A stretch of 64,000 nucleotides of DNA from Halothiobacillus sp. (GTDB lineage: Bacteria; Pseudomonadota; Gammaproteobacteria; Halothiobacillales; Halothiobacillaceae). Below, one piece after another: positions 55,501 through 64,000 of the stretch; within the stretch, counting starts at the first letter, position 1; every line of letters begins with the position of its first letter. Position numbers and translations under genes: made by a program. The DNA is taken from NCBI GenBank assembly GCA_016278265.1, contig JADQCE010000001.1, forward strand, positions 496,001 to 560,000, written 5' to 3'. Under the pieces are notes generated by a model, which was not told where the DNA came from, made no database searches, and saw only the letters and a list, made by a program, of their open reading frames with translations.

Positions 55501-58500
55501 CAAGCAAGTTGTCTTCATCGGCCTGCCGAACGTCATTCAGCCAGTCAGTGGGGACTCCAAAATCCAGGAGTGCTTCTTCGGACACCCCTTCGAAGAGCTT
55601 CGTTTTCGGGGCTTCGACAGTATCCTCGGCCATGTAGCGAGGCACCATGATGTCTTTGACCGTTTCCCTCACCTGAACCAACTGTGCCGCGCCGGTTTTC
55701 GGGTGGACTTCGAGTTTGCGCCCCTCGGCCCATTGATAGGCCTTGTCATGGTGATCTACGTAGCAAAGTAGCAGGCTGTCGCTACTCTTGTGGACGATCA
55801 GGCGAATATCGCTACTGACCCGAACCGACCAGAAATACTTGTCCCGCGCCTTGGTGAGCTTGTGGAATTTCATTCCGGGATTGGCCGGGTTCATCTGAAG
55901 ATCGAAGGCGGTGGTCTTGACCGCCTTCTGCTCATCGCCGGTTAGTTTGGCGAGGCTGGCGGTGAAGGTGTCGGCGATGCGAAAGTTCATAGGGTTAAAG
56001 TCAGTCCTTCGATCCGTTCGGCGAGGCTTTGCGTGATTAAGCCCATAATGCCCCAGAGCAGTCTCAACATGACTTTGGGTGGTGAGCGTTAGAGCGATAC
56101 ATGTTTCCAATGGGCCAAAAGGGGCACAGGCCGATACCCGCTTTTGCCGAGAAGCCGGTGGTCGACCTAACTACGACGCGATGATGGACTACACCCGGAA
56201 TACTTTCATTACCTCATCGCCGAGGTGGTTGATCACCTTCACCGCGATGCGCCCCGATTTCGGCTTGGCGAAGGGGCGCGAGGTGTCGTTGTGGAGGGTT
56301 GCCCAGGCGTCCTCGTCGATCTCCGCCTTGAGGGTGGTTTTCAGCGCCTTGTACGGATCGTTGGCACCAAGGAAGTAGGCCTGACGAACGAAGAAACTTT
56401 CCTCGTTGTAGTCCGTGTCGATGAACCAGCAGGCGATGCCCTCGGCTCCATCGGAGCGGACCTCTCCGGTGTTGGGGTGGAAGACGTCGACCCCGTTGAC
56501 CTTGACCTGGATCTGCCCCGGCTCACCGTCATGTTCGGCGGCATCGAGGATATCGATGTCCGGCTCACCGAAGATAACGAAGAGATTGCCCTTGCCGGTG
56601 TTCTTGAGGTCGTCGGCCATGTGCAGGTCGGCGTTCATGCGCGCCTTGAGTACCGGGATGCGGCCGAGCTTATCGAACTCGCTGGAGTGGGCGTCATAGT
56701 TGAAGGCGCAGGCGATTAGCACGTCGAAGCCGGCGTCGCCGGCCTCGCGAGCGGCGGCCACCAGGTCCGGGCGGGAGACGGTGCCGAATTCAGGGCCGAT
56801 GAAGATGGCGGCGCGTTTCTCCCGGCCGGCGGTCTCGTCGTCTCCTTCGACATAACGCCCTTCGGCGCAGACCAGGTCACCCGGCCATGGGGTGAGGGAA
56901 GTGAAGGAAATTTTGTCTTCCCTGTGGGCCTGCTGGACCCCGGCGGTCTTGAGGTTCTCCAGGATGATCTGCACGAAATCTCGCTCTTCCGAATAGTCCC
57001 CCTCGTTCTCGGCAACGGCCGGGTCAATCAGCTCATCGTTCTCGTCCACGCCCAGCACCCGATGGGGCGAGAGACTCTCTACCGTGAAGGGCCCGGCGAC
57101 GCGGACCTTCTTCTTGTCTTCGTAGGGCTTGTCGTAAAGGAATTCGTGGTCGGCCTTGGCAGCGATCGAGGCATCGATTTCTTGCTGGCGTGCGATGCGC
57201 TGCTGCCACCACGTGGCGTGAAGCTTTTGGACCTCGTCGGACCACTCTTCATCAGCTTGGCGGGGTATCCCCCACTCCTTCCAATTCGCGCCTACGGCGT
57301 CGTTGAGCCGCTCTCGCAGCGGCTCGAGGGTCTCCTGGAACCGTTCCCAGATCACATCGATTTCGGTGTTGTTGGCGATGCTCCTGAGGGTGATATGAGG
57401 CACCCGTTGGTAGACGAAGCCGTTGCCGATATGACCCCGGGTCGGTTGGCTGGAGGGTGCGGTGCGGGTGACCTCCGCCTCCTTCAGCTGGCCGTCGCGG
57501 CTGTCGGCCAGCAGATAGTAGGGGTAGCGCGCGCCCATGATTCGAGCGCGGGCTAAGGCAAGCGCCACGCGTGAGGTGTCGATGGTAATCCAGCGGCGTC
57601 CCCACTGTTCGGCGACCGTGGCGCTAGTGCCGGAGCCACAGGTGGGATCGAGGACAAGGTCTCCGGGATCAGTAGCCATTAGGATGCAGCGCTGGACAAC
57701 TAACGGCAGAGTTTCAACGACATAATTTTTTTCGAGTGATGATCCCGATATAACTGTGTCTGTCCAGATGTGATGAAAACTAGCAGCTGAAAAGTCATTA
57801 AGGCGTCTTATGTATCCTAAGCTATTTCTTGATGCGTAGAGTCGATCAGCTCGCTTAAGACGGCGCATCCCTTGTTCATTCGTTTTCCAGCGAACCTTCA
57901 GGCTGGGCCGGATTTCTCTGCCAGCCATTTCTACTGGAAACCAAGATGCGGCTCCTTCACCCTTGCTTCTTCCCATACTCTGAGAAGTGATGTTATCAAT
58001 TCGAATAATGTCCGCACGCTTACGATCCTCATCGGGTAATGATGATAATGGTGCGATGGACCCGTCAAGAAAACGAGCCTTGTTATACGCCTCAAAAGAG
58101 CCTGATCCAGTCACTTTGGGGTAGTATGGTTTTCGGAACTTGGTTGCTTCTTTCTTTTTGCCGTACCAAAGTATGTAGTCGGCTACTCCACCAAGAAATC
58201 CAGATGTGCTGCTTGAGGTTTTTTGAAATGCGATTAAGTTAATGTGGTTTTCTTCGCCGAAAATCTCATCCATTAACGCTCGTACTCGATGGACGTTTTC
58301 ATCCCCAATCTGCACGAAAATCGAGCCTGAGTCGGACAGTAAATCCCTCGCTACCGTCAACCGATCTCGTAAGTAGCTCAGGTAGGTGTGAATCCCATCC
58401 CGCCAAGTATCGCGAAACGCCTTGACCATTTCCGGCTCGCGGGTGATATGAGCGGCATTGCCGTCCTTGATATCGCGGCTGGTGGTGGACCACTGGAAGT

Positions 58501-61500
58501 TTGAATTGAATTTAATGCCGTAGGGCGGATCGAGATAGATGCACTGCACCTTACCGCGCAGACCCTCGCGTTCTGCCAGGCTGGCCATCACCTGCAATGA
58601 ATCGCCAAGGATCATGCGGTTGGTCCAGTGGGCCTCGTGCTGGTAGAACTCGGTTGTGTCGGCATCGTCCTCCAGGCCGTTGAAGTCGGCGAAGAGGTCG
58701 GGTTGGTCGTCGCTGGCCTGTCCGTTGGCTTCGCTGCGTCGACGAAGGTCGTCGATCAGTACCTTTGGGTGGACCTTCTCTTGGATGTAGAGCGGCGGTG
58801 CATGCACTACAAGATCGGACCAGTCCTGTTGGTCCTTGCCGCGCCACACCAGTTGGGGGTCCAAGTCGCGGTTGCGGCCTTCCTTCTCTTCGTCCAGTTC
58901 GTCGTTGCCGCGTGGATAGCTGACCTTGACCGGGGCTTGGTCGTCTTCCCTCATCACCGATTGATATTCGGCGGTGGGGATGTTGGGTCGTGTGGCGTCG
59001 TCGTGGGTAAGAGTCTCGACGGACTTGGTGCTCTTGGGTTGTGTCTTTCTTGCCATGGTAAATCCCTTACGCTGCCGGCTCGGTGGTCACGGAGCTGATC
59101 ATGTGGTGGAACTCGGACTCGACCTTGCTGGCGAAGTCGTCCTGCATCTGGAATACATCGGTGAATTCGGCGAAGGCCCACCGGCCATAGCTTCCAAGGT
59201 GGTTCACCCCTGGGACCCAGTAGGTGTCCATGGTGGATTTTTTCTCCTTGGCATCCTCGCCACGGTACCCCTTGATCTCGACGATCAAGTTCAGTGGATC
59301 CTCATCGCCGTGTCCGTCGTCGACCTGGACGATGAAGTCCGGACGGTATTTTCGGGTTTCCGAGGCGTAGCGGTAAGGCACCTCGAACCCGAGGTTGTGG
59401 TTCTTCACGTAGGTCCGTACCAGAGGGTGTGCTTCGGCAACACGGCAGAACTCGGCCTCCCAGTCGCTGTCGAGCACAACCCAGTTGAGCTGGCAGCGGC
59501 GGCTGTCGGTTTCGTAGCGCTCGGTCTTGGAGGTGGTGAAGTTGACGTGCACGGTAGAGCCGGTGGGGTTATAGGGGTCGAGCACAGCCTTGATGGGGCG
59601 TTTGCCCTGTTCAGCACGCGTAATTGCCGCGGTGATGCGGTCGCAGGCGATATCGGCCAAGGCTTGATACATCAGCAGGCCGGGGTATGTGTCGCCCTTG
59701 CATATTAGGCAGGTGTCCAGCCACTGACGGGTGATGCGTTTGAGCTGGCCGAACAGGTGCAGTTTGGGTTCCTCGCCGGGGTCGCGCCACTTGGTGTAGA
59801 GCAGGCGCTGTGTGAGGTGGAACAGCAGCGAGGAGCGACGCATGTCTCGGATATGTGCGAGGCTGAGATCCACAGTTTCACCGATGATGCCGGAGTTCTT
59901 GGTGATGGAGGGGCCGACGATGGCGGGCGTGAGCTCGAACACCGAGTCATCGTTGAAGTTCGCGGTGAGGCGTTCTTCCGGCAGTTCCACCCGGTAGCCG
60001 GCCACGCGGGGGAAGGTGATCTCCAGCGACTCGCGTTCAGGCAGAACGGCCTTGACCTGCACGGTCTCTCGTGGTGGCTGGGGCGGTGCGATCACCGGCT
60101 TGGCGGTGAAGTCGAAGGGAATGCCTAGCACGTCGGCGTACTCGACGTTGAAGTGCCCCTCTTCATTGAGATCGTAGGACTGGCGGCGTAGGGCGCGGCC
60201 GATCACCTGCTCGCAGAGCAGCTGTGTGCCGAAGGCACGCACGCCCAGCACATGGGTGACGGTATTGGCATCCCAGCCCTCCGTCAGCATGGAGACCGAA
60301 ACCACGCAACGGATGGATTCGCCGAGCTGATCCTTCTTGCCGACGGTGTTCATGACTTCGCGCAGCAGCGTCGCGTCGTCGATCTCCTTGCCGGCACGCA
60401 GTTCGTTGGCCAGGGCCCCGCCCCGTTCCAGTGCCTCGCGCTTGAAGCGCTCGATCTCGTCGGCGGCCAGGGTGCGGAAGTTCTTGTCCAGGGCGTCGCC
60501 GGATTCCAGCTGCTCGCTGTCGATCAACAGGGTGTTGGGTCGGGGGAGGGGGTTACCGTGCTCGTCGAAGTTGCGGAACAGTTCCAGACGGCCGTTCTCG
60601 ACATTTTCAGAGCCATCCTCGTTCTCGCGGATGAAGCCCGAGATGTAGTCATAGACTAGTTTGGACGTAGCGGTGTTGTTGCACACCACGATGAAGCAGG
60701 GGGGTACCGTGACACCAGCCTGTTTCCATAGATGCCACGTCTTTTCATAGTGGCCGTAGAGAGCCTGAAGTGCGGTCTGCAGCTCTACTGGAATACTGAG
60801 TGGGTCTAGAGCCTTGCTCTGGCCACGGCCCTTTTTGGGCATCTTCTTGCCGATGTGCTTCCACAGCTCGCGAAACATCGGCATTTCGTTGCCGGGGATG
60901 TTTTCTGCCACAGGGACGCGGGGAAGCTTGACGATACCGCATTCGATGGCATCCATCAGCGAGAAGTCGCTCATGGTCCAGGGGAAGAGGGTGCCTTCCA
61001 CGTAGCCGGAGCCGCTTAGGAAGAACGGCGTTGCGGAGAGGTCATATACGCGCGCCACGCCCAGCTTGCGATTGACTGCCTCCAGGCCGCTGATCCACAG
61101 GCGGGCGGCCTCCTTGTTCTTCTCGGCCTCCTTTTTCTCGTCGCCCTTCAGTCCCTTATCGTCTGCCTCGCCCGGCTTTTCCCGATAGCAATGGTGGGCT
61201 TCGTCATTGATGACGAGGATGTTCTTTAGGCCCATCAGCTCGGGCATGACCCGCTGGAGCATCTGGCCTTCAGTTTCTACCGTGTTCAGCTCATCGCCGC
61301 CTCGGCCCTGAAGCAGCAGGCGCCCCCCTTTGGTGAGCTCCATGCGTTCGCGCCGTTTGAAGGCGTGGTAATTGGTGATGACGATCTTGGCCTTGCCCAG
61401 GTCCTCCATCATGTCACTGGGCACGAGCTCGCGACTTCTGTAGTAGCTGTCGGGATCATTGGGCATCAGCACGCGAAGGCGGTCGCGAATGGTGATGCCG

Positions 61501-64000
61501 GGGGCGACCAGCAGGAAGCCGCGCGTAAAACGCTTGCTGTTAGGGTGGCGTACGGCATTGAGGGTCTGCCAGGCGATCAGCATGGCCATGACGGTGGTCT
61601 TTCCGGCCCCGGTGGCGAGCTTGAGCGCCAGGCGCATCAATTCTGGATTGGCCTCATTGTTTGCGTTGGCCAGGTGCTCTAGGAAGCGTGTGCCGTTCTT
61701 GCCGATCTGCGGGGCGACCTCGGTCAGCCAGATGGCGGTCTCTACGGCCTCGACCTGGCAGAAGAAGGGGCGGATGCCGGCGAAGTCATGGTGGCGCCAG
61801 TGCTGCAATAGTCGGGCAGTTTCGGGGGTCACGCGCCAGTCGTTGGGATTCGGGAGGCGGCGCCACTTGTCCACCTCCTCGCGCACGGCGTTGATAATGG
61901 CCGTGTGATCGTACTGTTGGCTCTCGTCGGAGAGCCCAAGGCCTTCATCGAACGCCATCGTGGTCTGCTTGCCGCCATCCTTGCGCTTCTTCGGTTTTGG
62001 GATGGGGGTGATGAACTCAGCTCTGCGCCGCTTTTCGATGACTTTCTGGGTAGGCTGGCCCTGGTCATCCAGCTCCCAGTGGCGACCGGGGTACTTATAA
62101 GGGGAGTTGAGTATGGGGCGCTCAAAGAATGGTTCCATGTTCCTTGCCTTGCTTCTTGAACTGGTACGGACAACCTGCTTCCGGGAGGTGTGAGGGACCC
62201 GCATCTTCTAGTCAGGATGCGGTGTCATGCCGCCGCGAAGAGGGTACCAGACGCAATTTTTTCATGTCGCTGAATGTGCAGAGAGTCCTGCCCCGGGTAG
62301 AGACCAGGTCAAATCAAGCCCTAGGATGTCAATCTGGAACGCGGATTCGGTCAGTGCGCGGATGCCACGTGCTGGCTCGGTCAAGGGCATGGGAATGAAT
62401 CGGCCCAATTGTGTGGGCGTACGTAAGAATTAGTGTTCGAACGTTTGCATGTCCAAGAAACTTGGCCAGAAACACGAGTATCTTTTCCCTGGTGTCTGAC
62501 TTCTCCGGCGCATACACACGGAACATTCGGCGAAGCTCTTCATTGTTTCCCGGGTTAAGCAAAGGATGCCCGCCTTGGGCGAGCTGCGAGCCAAGTTCCG
62601 GTTCGGTTAGTAGGTAGGCGCGAAGCAATAGCCAGGACGCTGCGCAGTGGCGAAGGCCGTGGTAATCGATGTCGGTTAGTAGTGCTCGCCGCATATACTG
62701 CAGTGGCGGCTTAATCACCTCAGCCCAGGTGGGCCGTCGATTATCCACCAGTGGACCGAAAAGCGGAATCCGTTTGGCATCCCGTCGCGCTCGCATGGAA
62801 ATCGCTTGCTGTTGCCGCTTTGCGACGTATCTTTGGAGCGCGACCCGTGAGTCGTCAGGGAGCAGTCGGTGTAGGGGCAGCGCTCGGCGTCCCGAAGGCG
62901 TCTTGCTGTTAAGGATATTTCCCTTTAGCAGTCCGGTATCAGCCCCATCCTGAGAATTGAAAATCACGAAGTCTCCCAGCTGGAAGTTCAGGACCTCCGA
63001 TGCCCGGGTGCCGCCATAGAACCCCAGGATTAGCACGCACTTGTATTCCTCCCGCCTCTGATCGCTCAGGTTGGCGTCGCGCTCTATGTGATGGATCAGG
63101 TGATTGAACTGTTGTGGAGTGATAAGCGCTCGTCGCCCGGGGCGAGCGGCAATGCTGTCGTCTGAAGTCAAGTTAGGTAAGTCGTCCTGATTTAGTACTC
63201 CCACCTCACTAGAGAACCTCAAAAACTGCATCCAGCTGATCACGAAGTCGTGCTGTGTTTTGCTCGACCAGGAGGGCCGTGTCATCAGGTCGATAGTCAG
63301 CTCGTCGATGGTCTCTTCATCCCATGAGGCCATGTCGCGGCTTTCGATGTGATCAAACAGGGCATCGGGAAAGACTTGGCCCACGTATTTCCGCGCCGAG
63401 CTGATCTTGATCCCGTCGACGTGCAGCTTCCGATGAACCCAGTGAAGCGCCAGGTGCAGCACGCTACGCGTGGATGGCGCTTGGGAGTCTGCCTTGTCCA
63501 ACGCGTGATGCAGGATCTTGCCGATCGTCGCGGCTTTAGAACCCAGGAGTGTGCCGTTGCGGCCAGTACAGTTTTTCTCGACGAGCTGCGCCAGAAACTC
63601 CACAAGCGTGATCCGTGCGAATGCGGACCAGTCATCATCGCGTGAGTCCAGCGGCTCCGGGTTCGTATTGGACGGTGTGGTTACGTGATCAACTTGGTTT
63701 GGCGACAGGTAGAGTGGTGAATCGCACGGCGGGATTAGCAGATCAGGGGGAGTGCCCTGTGTCAGCTTGAACAACTCCAGTCCGAGCGGGCTTTTGGGTA
63801 AAGGGTAGGTGCGCAGGAGTTCGAGGATGAGAGGTGGAACACCGTAGCGTAGCGGAACGTAACGTCCGGCTTGCGACAAGAGGAACCATTTATCGGTCAA
63901 CTCGATCTTGTGTCGTTTCACCTCGTTCGAGTCGCTGAGCGCTTTCAGGTAACGACTCAATGAGCGTCGAACTGCCCGGTCCGGCTCGGCGGTGTCATCC

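Overview
The window is GC-rich DNA (roughly 60% by eye) from a bacterial chromosome. It most likely comes from a gammaproteobacterium, and a halophilic sulfur oxidiser of the Chromatiales type is a reasonable guess. The reasons are a periplasmic DsrE-type sulfur-relay protein, an OprO/P-type porin, a vibrioferrin-type siderophore locus and a Mu-like myovirus head/tail module. The species cannot be fixed from the sequence alone.

Region by region. (1) 1-19.7 kb is a prophage on the minus strand. Its structural genes follow phage Mu order: TerS, TerL, DUF935 portal, F-like head protein, a fused protease-scaffold-capsid, a lysis cassette with nested Rz/Rz1, neck/terminator proteins, DUF2635, sheath, tube, a frameshifted tail chaperone, tape measure, and a DNA-circularisation protein cut by the window edge. 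It carries a tyrosine integrase instead of a visible Mu transposase, and one reversed accessory gene (zinc ribbon plus membrane anchor). (2) 19.7-20.4 kb holds a GTGGCA repeat array and tRNA-Val(GAC), a likely attachment site. (3) 20.6-23.5 kb is a second small integrative module: RHH regulator, HTH protein, integrase, 79-aa protein and HD-domain protein. (4) 23.9-29.4 kb has a PAS-GGDEF protein, then a divergent pair of operons, dsrE-porin and ECF sigma/anti-sigma. The anti-sigma factor ends in a DsrE-like periplasmic domain. Two nearly identical ECF-type promoters face away from each other between the operons.

(5) 29.4-47.5 kb is a siderophore island. It contains a TonB receptor, an ABC importer (pvuBCDE-like) and biosynthesis/export genes (pvsABCDE-like) with an added HpcH/HpaI-family gene that resembles SbnG citrate synthase. 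Fur-box-like sites lie before pvsA and pvuA, and decayed IS3-family copies lie at both ends and in the middle. (6) 47.8-53.8 kb holds small accessory genes: a cysteine-rich protein, a Fic protein, a SRAP protein, two sets of tiny membrane proteins, a frameshifted HhH protein, and a relic of an ADP-ribosylglycohydrolase. (7) 53.9-64 kb is a defence island: a RelE-like/UvrD-like helicase fusion, type III restriction-modification Mod and Res, and a large tyrosine recombinase running off the window edge.

The strongest candidate for an undescribed system is the ECF-sigma circuit at 25.9-29.4 kb. The sensor domain of the anti-sigma factor belongs to the same family as the periplasmic DsrE protein encoded in the divergent operon, and both operons carry the same predicted promoter. 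Together this suggests a self-contained sulfur-sensing feedback loop.
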